64,000 bases of DNA from Eutreptiella sp. 'Long Island Sound 2002' (lineage: Eukaryota > Euglenozoa > Euglenophyceae > Eutreptiales > Eutreptiaceae), in the NCBI GenBank assembly GCA_964036045.1, contig OZ038383.1:116274431-116338430 (forward strand). Direction: 5' to 3'. The translations under genes were made by a program, and so were the position numbers. The notes beneath the pieces are model-generated. The model made no database searches and was not told the DNA's origin. It worked only from the letters and a program-made list of their open reading frames with translations. Below, in pieces: positions 53,916 to 62,442 of this stretch. Within the stretch, counting starts at the first letter, position 1. Each line of letters begins with the position of its first letter.

Positions 53916-54527
53916 TCACTTGTTTCCCAAGTTGTAGTCTATTCTTATTTGCTCAATGCTCCCATTTCTAGTCCCACTTTTGCGCCTTGCAGCCACGCAA
54001 AGGTTGTTGCTACACAACCCATACTTGCCGTACTTGTTGAAGCCATTATCAATAGTAACATGTTTGGCAACCATGTTTATGGTGCAACTCTTCTTTGGTT
54101 CATGAGGTGCGACATGGTTATAGGCTGCACGACACATGGCCGCGCAGTGTGATGTGGCGGTGACCCTAGTCACAGCTGCTGTGGGCCCGGGACCACACCG
54201 CCCTGTCCAACAGCCATGATGGCCGCCAATTTGCACGTTGTGAGACAATGGACCTTCCTCCTGCCGGCAGCCTGCAGCGCCAAGGGGCTCAAGCATGGTG
54301 GCCCGTAGTGCCCCACGGGCTTGGCGCGACTGCCTGCCAACGTGGCAACCCTCCTGCGGTACGGGGGAGGGTGTCGTACCAGTGGCAAGCCCGCATCCTA
54401 ACATGTCGCTGAAATATAACACTTCAGCATCAGGGATGGCGAAAACAAAAGTGTGCAAAAGGGGCACACACACCACAAGGGCGGAGGAGCACCCCCACAA
54501 GGTACCATGGGGTTTATATGTTTTCAA
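53916..54527 (-). CDS. Hypothetical 203-residue frame
   Basis: Open from MKTYKPHGTLWGCSSALVVC to RIDYNLGNK. The N-terminal apolar run (SSALVVCVPLLHTFVFAIP) could be a signal or anchor. The middle is Gly/Cys/Ala-rich and less convincing. The plus strand is open at 53823-54152 as well. Confidence 0.3.
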   Translation of the reverse strand: MKTYKPHGTLWGCSSALVVCVPLLHTFVFAIPDAEVLYFSDMLGCGLATGTTPSPVPQEGCHVGRQSRQARGALRATMLEPLGAAGCRQEEGPLSHNVQIGGHHGCWTGRCGPGPTAAVTRVTATSHCAAMCRAAYNHVAPHEPKKSCTINMVAKHVTIDNGFNKYGKYGLCSNNLCVAARRKSGTRNGSIEQIRIDYNLGNK

Positions 54528-54609
54528 TAAATAAGCTGGTCACTGAGCAGGCAAAACGGAGCTTGTCCACCAACCAACAAACAAGAACCACTCTGGACTA
54601 CACATGGTG

Positions 54610-54965
54610 CTGGGACGCACAGCATAGAAGGTAAAAAATGGTAGGAAAATGCTGAGCATATTGCTCAGGATATTTGGGGATGCTCAGCATTCATGCTCAG
54701 CAAATGGGACTCATATTGCAGGGTTGATCTCGGAAGTCCCAGCCAAAATTTCTTCCGAGCTCCCCCGGCACGGTCGGCTGGGGAGCCCATGGAACATTCC
54801 TACCGATATCGGTTGCGTTTTGGGACCCGATTTGGCTGCCAAAACTTCCGAGCATCTTTCCGAGGGATTTAAAAAACTTTCAAGCGTTTTTCCATCAGTT
54901 TTTTGTACAATGACCTACACCGTTCTTGGTTCCCAAATCCCACACCTCAGCAAAGAAACACACAA
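54610..54965. repeat. 3' repeat unit R of the family-1 element, copy 1
   Basis: GTAxAxAATGGxAGGAAAA, CATATTGCTCAxGATxTTTG and CAAATGGGACTCATAT are followed by AATTTCTTCCGAGCTCCCCC, ACATTCCTACCGATATCGGT and CCAAAACTTCCGAGCATCTT. The same order recurs at 58705-58995, in both cases just downstream of the family-1 gene's stop, so it is the element's 3' region. GCTCCCC/GGGGAGC can form a stem, and CCGATATCGG is a palindrome. Confidence 0.75.
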
Positions 54966-55029
54966 AAAGACAAGCATGACCGTTCACTTACGCTTGAAAT
55001 GTGAATGCTCAGTGCCTTGCCTGTTCATT

Positions 55030-55269
55030 TCAGCTTGAACTGTGAATGATGTAATCTCCTTCGCTGAGCATCTGCACAGGACAGCCATCGCTTGACATGG
55101 CATCCACATCCACCACCACACGGCGATACTTCTTGGGTTGAGGTTGGGGTTCAGGGTTGTCACTGGATGATGAGGAAGAATCTGAGGCACTTACTGTGGA
55201 GGCACCAGATAGGTGCACAGCATCATCATCCGAATCATTATCCTCGGGATTGCTACTGCTCCCACTATC

Positions 55270-55316
<47 letters not shown>

Positions 55317-56919
55317 TACTGTTACTGCTGCTACTGCCACTGCCACGAGGGCACACAAGTTGCTGCTCAATGTCGCTATCAACAATGGGTACACGCGCCA
55401 ACTTCGTACGCCTCATGGGTTGAACACGCTGCTGCTCGTTCAAACCCGTAGGACCTTGAAATGAAGCAGCACTGTCCTCGCCCTCCGAAGGGGGTACAAT
55501 ATCAACTGTCGCAGGGTTAGAAACTCGGCTTTGAGGGATGGGCCCCACACGTCCCTTATCCTTTCCCTTGTCCTTCAGCGCCTTACGGCGTGCAGCACAG
55601 GACTTAAATGTGGCACGGCTCTTCAAACCCAGTTTGGGCCACTTGCAGACAGCTTCCCTGTCCAGTGGTACCCATTGACGGACACCACGCTTTGAGCCAC
55701 AGGTCCCACACAGACATACCACATCACTCTCGGGATTTGCACCTGGAAAGGCGCATTTCACCGAACGGGTGTCTGGGTGCATATATAGGGAGCAACCACC
55801 TCCCTCCTGGAAATCCAGCAAATGCTCTAAGAGGCGTTGGAAGACCACATGCCACACGGCATTGGCAGCAACCATGCACGCCTCAAGAACAACGTTTCGT
55901 TGCACGGGCGCCCAAATTTTGGCACAGGGGATCTTCTTTTTTTTCTGCACGAACTTCTGATACAGCTCATGCTTCAAACTTTCACTAATACTGGCATCTT
56001 GCCTGGTACTAGTGACGGGGGCATATCTCTTGGCCACCCTCAGATCCCGCTCGCCGGCCTCATCGGAATACAGCATGGGTGTCCGTGGATTAAACCATGT
56101 GTGGGACCACCCATGCATATATAAGGTTGCAGTGCAACCTTCTTCAGCAAACTCGGGGATGATGTGCACAATATATGTGTACAACATCCCCATAGCTTGC
56201 CATGTGACAGTTGCCAGGTTATTACAACCATAGCATAGATGCACCATGTGGCAAAATGCCACCACCAAGGAATGGAAAGGCAGGGGGAGCACCATACCCC
56301 CTGCTAGTCTGCCCATGACTGTGCGGGCCCTGCGACCTGTGAGGCTAATGCCTGCCTGAAATCTACCTCGTACGTGACGCATGTGCTGCCTGCTATCAGG
56401 TGGCAAAGATCCAGGATCATACCTCCTTGCCACATGTGCTATGACCTGGAGTAGCTCATGGTTGTAGGGCGCTGGTAGTGTTCGACCTATGACACCCAGG
56501 ATCCTGGAGGCTGCTCCTTTGGTGTTGTGCAATACAGGTTGCACAATATATACCTCTTCCAGGTTAGAAACCCCCTGAAACTTATGGGACCCACGCACAC
56601 CATTGAGACATCCCCCTTTGTGCAAAAAGAGTTCTCCCGCCCCATCCTTATTCACCCAGGGACACGCCACACAGCCCTTTTGCCGGCACTCAGACCACAA
56701 ATGGTGGTGATCGGCAGTGATTGCCCCGAGCCTTATCTGCAGGGTGGTGTTGTACACTGCACCAGCATACTTCATACGTTGCTTAAATTTACAAGAAGGC
56801 AGGGCTTGTAAGGCCTCTGCACGTTTGGGTAGCCACTGGCAATCACTGACCTTGGGAAGCTCTTGCCAGGTCAACATGTCTGTGCACCTAGGCACATTGT
56901 GGGGACTCGCAGAAGGCAT
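55030..56919 (-). CDS. Family-1 629-residue protein, intact, function unknown
   Basis: The longest uninterrupted frame of the window, ATG 56919 to TGA 55030. Two Cys clusters (C78, C83, C86, C104 in ECRQKGCVACPWVN ... KGGC; C402, C404, C407, C425 in CLCGTC ... C) suggest metal binding. Between them are apolar stretches (HSLVVAFCHMVHLCYGC, GMLYTYIVHIIPEF). Residues 433-458 are basic, 526-552 are a Ser run coded by CTG/AGC repeats, and the acidic Ser tail ends PQPKKYRRVVVDVDAMSSDG. About 30 Gln residues are all CAA or CAG. Residues 11-111 and the last 55 recur in the broken copy at 59.1-59.8 kb, and the tail in 10.4-10.9 kb. It overlaps the 252-residue frame by 32 bases in the +1 phase. Multi-copy occurrence with shared 3' repeats points to a mobile element; I recognise no enzyme motif. 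Confidence 0.75.
55264..55312. repeat. CTG/GCT trinucleotide repeat encoding poly-Ser
   Basis: About 14 tandem triplets. On the minus strand they encode the Ser run of the 629-residue protein. Plus-strand poly-Leu, poly-Cys and poly-Ala frames are shadows. Confidence 0.9.
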
Positions 56920-57646
56920 CGTTTATGATAACCCTCAAAACCTCGAACGGAACATGAATAAATGAGAGGGGGGGGAACTGCACGTTGCAGGAAACTACTT
57001 TTTTGGACCGCTTCTTGACCTTGGCCTCTTTGAACCAAGTAACTACATCGCTCTGGGTCCACTTTAACTCGCCAATGGTACTGTCCGGGTGTGTGGACAG
57101 TATTGATTTCAAGTACATGTAATGTACACGCAGCCTCTCTTCAGATTCCTCTGCAAAGGTCCGGTCCGTGTTGTATTTCGGATCCGGACCAACAATGCAG
57201 AGGTTTCTGTATTGTACACCGTACGAGGTCTCATGTTTGCTGGGGCTTGTCTTGCCCACAGCCTCCCGTGTCGTCAAGACAGGGATTGAAAAATGCTTAT
57301 GCATAAGCATAGCCAGCAAGGTATCCTTGGGCTGGATGCGGTATGCATCAGGGACGACCCTGTCCAAAAAAACCCTTAGCATTCTGGGTTCAATGGTCTC
57401 TGACGGCTTATGCCGCAGGCACAGTGCTGCTAGGGCGTGTTGGAGGCGCGATTGTGTATCACCCGGTTCGGGAACTTCGGTATTGGCTGTGTCCGCGTCA
57501 ATGAGCTCGCCCTCAAGCTCCAAATCTTGTTCCGGGAGCTGCTGAACGGGCTGGGGGGGCTGAGCGGACGAAGACGAGGCACTAGCGGCACTGCCTTGAC
57601 TACCAGACATGTCTGTTGCAGGTGACAAACAGTGTTCTGAGCACAA
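56888..57646 (-). CDS. Family-1 252-residue protein, intact, function unknown
   Basis: Open from Met 57646 (MCSEHCLSPATDMSGSQGSA); Met13 is an alternative start. A Ser/Pro/Gln lead and an acidic stretch (DLELEGELIDADTANTEVPE) precede LQHALAALCLRHKPSETIEP, then AYRIQPKDTLLAMLMHKHFS. The best-conserved block is residues 191-241 (IGELKWTQSDVVTWF ... KRSKKVVSCNVQFPPLSFIH), shared with the broken copy at 14.0-14.8 kb. It ends CESPQCA with TAG 56888. The last 32 bases overlap the start of the 629-residue frame. It may be the first half of one protein joined by +1 shifting or splicing, or a separate product. Confidence 0.7.
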   Translation of the reverse strand: MCSEHCLSPATDMSGSQGSAASASSSSAQPPQPVQQLPEQDLELEGELIDADTANTEVPEPGDTQSRLQHALAALCLRHKPSETIEPRMLRVFLDRVVPDAYRIQPKDTLLAMLMHKHFSIPVLTTREAVGKTSPSKHETSYGVQYRNLCIVGPDPKYNTDRTFAEESEERLRVHYMYLKSILSTHPDSTIGELKWTQSDVVTWFKEAKVKKRSKKVVSCNVQFPPLSFIHVPFEVLRVIINDAFCESPQCA

Positions 57647-57754
57647 AAAGGGAATACATTAGTGAGTCTACTCAAAGGGGCCTAGGTGAGAAAGCGACAC
57701 ACATGCAAAAAGAAAACCACAAAAGCAGGCACAAAGCATCACAAGGCACAAAGG

Positions 57755-58010
57755 GCAAACATTCAGAAGCTTGAGTACAGTGTTCTCGATGCAAGTTTGT
57801 AGGCAAAGCAGCCACCAAGGATCAAACTGGCGTTGCACATGTCAAAAGCAAAAGTCCAAATTCACAAAGGAGCACAAAGGGGAAGCAATCATAAGCTTGA
57901 GCAGAGTGTTCTCCATGCAGTTTTGTATGCAAAGCAGACAAAGGGTAGACAAACATTAGCTTCAACATGCTGTTCTCCATGGCATCTTGCAGGCAAGGTA
58001 GGCACCAAGC
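57755..58010. repeat. Three degenerate repeats around GTGTTCTCxATGCA
   Basis: AGTGTTCTCGATGCAAGTTT (57779), AGTGTTCTCCATGCAGTTTT (57906) and GCTGTTCTCCATGGCATCTT (57970), each followed by AGGCAAxGxAG. They lie upstream of the family-1 gene. Confidence 0.6.
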
Positions 58011-58314
58011 ATCCAACCAAAATTCCACTGGGTTCGGGCTGAAAAATTTCTTCCGAGCTCCCCCGGCACGGTCGGCTGGGAAGCCCATGGAACATTCCTA
58101 CCAATATTGGTTACGTTTTGGGACCCGATCTGGCTGCCAAAACTTCCGAGCATCTTTCCACCAAGCATCCAACCAAAATTCCACTGGGTTCGGGCTGAAA
58201 AATTTCTTCCGAGCTCCCCCGGCACGGTCGGCTGGGAAGCCCATGGAACATTCCTACCGATATCGGTTGCGTTTTGGGGGGCCGATCTGGCTGCCAAAAC
58301 TTCCGAGCATCTTT
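58003..58314. repeat. 156-bp tandem pair of repeat R
   Basis: CACCAAGCATCCAACC at 58003 recurs at 58159. Each unit continues through TTCTTCCGAGCTCCCCCGGC, CATTCCTACCxATATxGGTT and CTTCCGAGCATCTTTCC. Related to 54744-54902 and 58846-58990. Confidence 0.85.
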
Positions 58315-58704
58315 CCAAGGGTTTTCGAAAACTTCCAAGCGACGGACCGAAGCATATCGCATGCACGTCGGTACAGATTTCCTAAAATTGCCACCGGTAA
58401 CCGGACAATATTGGTCTCTCTTTCAATGTTCTATGCTGGGCACCGGTGGTACATGTGATTTCTTTTTTGTGCCATGAAAGTGATCCTGCCATGCATGGAA
58501 ACCAATCTTGGCCTTCTTGGAAGCAGGTGGAAGCAGGGAAGGGGATGCTGCTGCCTCAGGATCCGCAACAGCTGTTGGCTTAACCTTGTTTTTGCCTTTG
58601 CCTTTGGAAAGGGACTGGTAGGCCTTGCCTCCGTCTCCCTTAATTGGGTGTACAGCCACCTTTTTTACGAGGGGTTGTTGCCTGTGGGGTACCATACACA
58701 TCAA

Positions 58705-58995
58705 ATAGAGCTGGAACGCACGGCATAGGGGGTAAATAATGGCAGGAAAAAGCTGGGCATATTGCTCAAGATTTTTGAGAATGCTTAGCACTTATCCTCG
58801 GCAAATGGGACTCATATCGCGGGGTACATTTCAGAAACGGGTACCAAAATTTCTTCCGAGCTACCCGGGGACGGTCTGTGGGAGAGGCCAAGGAACATTC
58901 CTAGCGATATTGGTTGCGTTTTGGGGTCCGAGTTGGGTGCCAAAACTTCTGCGCATTTTTCCTAGCAACTTTGACGACTTCCAAGCATTTTTCCA
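58705..58995. repeat. 3' repeat unit R, copy belonging to the deleted element
   Basis: GGAACGCACGGCATAG, then TGGCAGGAAAAAGCTGGGCA and AAATTTCTTCCGAGCTACCC to CCAAAACTTCTGCGCATTTT. It parallels 54610-54965 and lies just downstream of the broken gene at 59.1-59.8 kb. Confidence 0.7.
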
Positions 58996-59099
58996 ATAAA
59001 AATTGGTGCATTGAAGGAGGGCGATTGTCTAACCAAATACCTCACCTCAGCAAAGAAACATGCAAAACAGAAGAGAATGCTTGTCCTTAATTGGGACGG

Positions 59100-59786
59100 T
59101 GAATGGTGTACTCCCCTTCGCTGGGCATATGCATAGGGCAACCGTCACTTGACATGGCCTCCACATCCACCGCCCCTTCCGCGTGACTATGTACAGCCAC
59201 ACGTCGATAGTTCTTGGGTTGCGGTCCAGGTTCTAGGTCGTCACGAAATGATGATTAACTAGCCGACATAACACTAGTTGGTTGGTGGTGCCTCCTTTGG
59301 TGTTGTGAAATACAGGTTATGTAATATAAACCTGTGCTTGGTGGGACACCCCCTTGAAACTTATGGGACCTACGAGCTTCACTTAGCCGGCCCCCCTTGG
59401 GCAAAAAAATGTCTGCAACTCATTGCTTATTGACCCAAGGGCACTCCAGAAACCCCTTTTGCCTACACTCAGACCACAGATCATGGTGACGTGCGGTGAG
59501 ACAACCAAAACCTTACCTTCAATGCGGTGGAGTACTTGGTACCATGATACTTCATACATTGCTGAAATGTAAATGAGGGCCGGGCTTGTACGGCCTCTGC
59601 ACGTTTGGGTACCCACTCCCCATCAACAACTTTGGAGAGCTCCAACCAAATTATCATGTCTTTGCACATAGGCACAGAGCCAGAAAGTGGGAGGCACAAT
59701 CCGTCAAAGTCTATCATACTTATTTTGGTGTTTACATTTGGACACCTTCTAGGTTGATAGCCGTTTGTGTACACGCCCAAGGTCAA
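59100..59786 (-). pseudogene. Family-1 gene with large internal deletion
   Basis: VPMCKDMIIWLELSKVVDGE and WVPKRAEAVQARPSFTFQQC match residues 10-50 of the 629-residue protein. HHDLWSECRQKGFLECPWVN, a TGA and FLPKGG match 71-103. The text then jumps to LEPGPQPKNYRRVAV and AMSSDGCPMHMPSEGEYTIH, the last 40-50 residues. About 430 codons are missing. In-frame TGA and TAA remain. With the repeat at 58705-58995 this is a second, internally deleted element in tandem with the intact one. Confidence 0.8.
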
Positions 59787-59879
59787 TGTAGCATTGGGCG
59801 GTGGTGGATGATCACGCCCGTGTGCAGCCAGTGTGCCACACCTCTATGCTATGGCAGCAATTTGGTGTTGCTCAAGGAC

Positions 59880-60284
59880 TACTCAACTAAGGGAAGAAGG
59901 AGTTCCTCTTCCTGCCAGAAGGACACCATGGACCGACTTGCCGCGAGTTGGAGGTGTTACAGGGCTTCTAGCACTGCCGATGGAACAATGTGGTTGTGCC
60001 GCAGGCATAGTGGGTCAGCCTTGGGATCCTTTGCCGGGGCCAAATGGGCCCTGGTGGCTACTGAGGGGTTCCATTGGGCGGCGCACAATTGTGAGTGCAC
60101 TAGAGGGTGGCTTGAGGAGATGTCCGACTCCTTGGTCTTTAGCGGGGTGGCCAAAGGGAAGTTCAAGGCGAAGGCCGACATCATCAATTCGTCCGTAAGG
60201 ACAGGGCATATGCTGGTAAAGGCCTCCAACTTCGAGACGTCCCCCTTGACCCAAACAGCACACTTGTCAACAACGAACTCATGA
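59880..60284 (+). CDS. Hypothetical plus-strand frame
   Basis: The second half of a longer open frame reads AGAKWALVATEGFHWAAHNC, then ECTRGWLEEMSDSLVFSGVA and KGKFKAKADIINSSVRTGHM. The opposite strand is also open (59957-60292, MFGHEFVVDKCAVWVKGDVS), so the strand is undecided. The first half is antisense to the family-1 relic and is discounted. Confidence 0.25.
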   Translation, partial: YSTKGRRSSSSCQKDTMDRLAASWRCYRASSTADGTMWLCRRHSGSALGSFAGAKWALVATEGFHWAAHNCECTRGWLEEMSDSLVFSGVAKGKFKAKADIINSSVRTGHMLVKASNFETSPLTQTAHLSTTNS

Positions 60285-60344
60285 CCAAACATTTTGGTTT
60301 GGAAATACTACATTCTGAAGAAAAAGAGGAATGTGCTGAACTAT

Positions 60345-61860
60345 CCGCGCCTTTGCATGCCTCCCTCTTTTCTCCATGCCGGTGTTTTGAACGTGGCCAA
60401 TTGCAATGTGTTGACTCAATTTGTAGCTCTTCATCGCACCCTTCTTTTCATGATTTTAGCACACATTTTTGGAGATTCAAGCCCAAAGAGAGGTCGACTA
60501 TCCACCCTCTTTCTCCTTGCCACTGTTTCCAAAGTGGCGAATGCAAATTGCAAGGTGTTCCCAATGTACCCATGACTCCATGTTGTCTCCGGAACCACTA
60601 CCTCAGGCCGTAAACGCGTGTGCCGGGTACCTATTGCCTGGAATACACAAGCGAGCCCACCCCATTGATGCCCAGGTCCGCCACGAGCAACATACATACC
60701 ACCGCTAGTCTACGTGGAGTACCCTCCGACCTCCACACTTGGGCACTTCCTGGAATCTTCAAACATCTATGCCCATATCATGAAAAGAAGGATGTTGTGA
60801 GGAGCCAAAGGTTGGCGCAACACATTGCAATTTCAATTGGCCATTTTCGAAACACTGGCATGGAGAAAAAAGGTGGGCAGTCAACCTCACTTTGGGGGCT
60901 CGAATCTCCAAATGCAATTTGAATTGGCAATTGTAGAAACAGTGCCATGGAGAAAAAGGGCAGGTGTGCGACCTCTCTGGGGGGCTTGAATCTCCACACT
61001 TGTGTGTCCAAAACATGAAAAGAAGGGTGATATGAAGAGCCACAATTGGGGGCAACACGTTAGCACATTGCATTTTCAATTGGCCACTGTAGAAGCAATG
61101 GCATAGAGAAAAAGGGCGGATACTCATCCTCTTTTTGGGGGCTGGAATCTCCAAACTTGTGCGCCCAAATTATGAAAGGAAGGGTGCTATCAACAGCTAG
61201 AGGTTCGGGCAACATAATGCAACTTGAATTTGCTAGTTTGGAAACAGTCCCATGGAGAGTAAGGGCGGATCGTCGACCTCGCTTTCGGGGCTCGAATCTC
61301 GACACAAGTGCACCCAAATCATCAAAGGATGGGTGCTATTGCAATTCGAATTGGCCACTTTCGACACAATGGCACCCAGAAAAAGTGCGGATGGTTGACC
61401 TCTCTTTGGGGGTATGAACCTCCAAACGTGTGTGCCCAGATTATGAAAGGAAGGGTGCCATGAAGAGGCTCGAGGTTGGGGCAACACATTGCAATTTGAA
61501 CTTGTAGGTCTCCAAACAGTGGCATGGAGATAAAGAGCAGACACTCAACCGTTTTTTTTTTGCGGGGGGGGACGAATCTCCAAACTTGTGTGCCCAAATC
61601 ATGAAAGGAAGGGTGCCAAAAAGAGGTCGACTATCTGCCCTTTGTCTCCACGCGAGTGCTTCCAAATTGGCCAATCCAAATTGCAATGTGCTACCGCAAT
61701 ATCTGGCTCTTCATAGCATGCTTCCTTCCATGATTTGGGCACGTTTGTGTGGAGATTCGAGCCCCAAAGTGAGGTCCACTGTCCACCCTTTCTCTGCGTG
61801 CCACTGCTACGAAAGTGGGCAATTCCAATTGCATTGTGCTGCCCCCCCTTCCCACACCTT
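60345..61860. repeat. Satellite array of ~150-bp monomers in alternating orientation
   Basis: The monomer holds GGCAACACATTGCAATTTGA, GGCCACTTTCGAAACAGTGG, CATGGAGAAAAAGGGCGGA, CTCTCTTTGGGGGCTCGAAT and CTCCAAACTTGTGTGCCCAA, then ATCATGAAAGGAAGGGTGCC. Copies face one way in 60780-61620 (GAATCTCC-like marks near 60901, 60988, 61146, 61291, 61416, 61574) and the other way in 60345-60580 and 61620-61860. Spacing is mostly 122-158 bp, with one truncated unit of 87. Short Cys/His/Phe-rich frames are repeat translations. Confidence 0.85.
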
Positions 61861-62442
61861 GAACAAAGCGGCCAAAGTGAGCTGCCGGCAACATATTGTC
61901 ACAGCACTTAGTCACTTTAGTCATGGTGGGATCAAGAGATACCTCCCTCGGGCTAATTCACGGGAAGAAAACGGGCTGCAAAGTTTTGCAGACCCCGGTT
62001 GTAGAAGGGGTAATGGATGCAACCAGGGTTAGGGTTGCCAGGCAGCTCCCAAACTTTTCTACCTGAGCGCCGGGGAATGTGCTATGGTTGTTGCCGCTCT
62101 GTGTAAATCATTGTCCTCCCCCGAACCTGTAGCTCGCACCTGTTGATGCGCTCGATAATGCGCTCTGGTTGTTGCCAGTCTGCGCTAATCATTACTGCTA
62201 CTAGTTGCCTCATCTTAACCTATGGTGCTCTCGTGCCACAACTTCCATTTCTGCCGCGGTCTGGGTTTGTGTCCTCACAAATCGGCGAGGAGCTCTGCGA
62301 GATCATCCACTTCATAATATTCACTTACCACCACCTCTCGCTCAGTTTCCGCATCCATGTCCATGGCTCCTTGGTCTTCCTCACTGGTGCACTTCGTCAG
62401 TGGCGGTTGGTCCTCCACCAGGATCTCTAGTCCTTTCCAATC

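Noticed and set aside
55092-55464. Poly-Cys, poly-Leu and poly-Ala plus-strand frames
   Set aside because: Shadows of the CTG repeat that encodes the Ser run of the 629-residue protein.
55030-57646. A ciliate- or ulvophycean-type code for the whole window
   Set aside because: Some 44 Gln codons in the two intact frames are all CAA/CAG, so reassignment is kept as a hypothesis to test and not adopted.
59586-60284. A 232-codon plus-strand gene
   Set aside because: Its first half is antisense to the family-1 relic; only the second half is kept, as a weak candidate.
60345-61860. CRISPR array
   Set aside because: Units are ~150 bp, diverged, in both orientations and without regular unique spacers; the context is eukaryotic.
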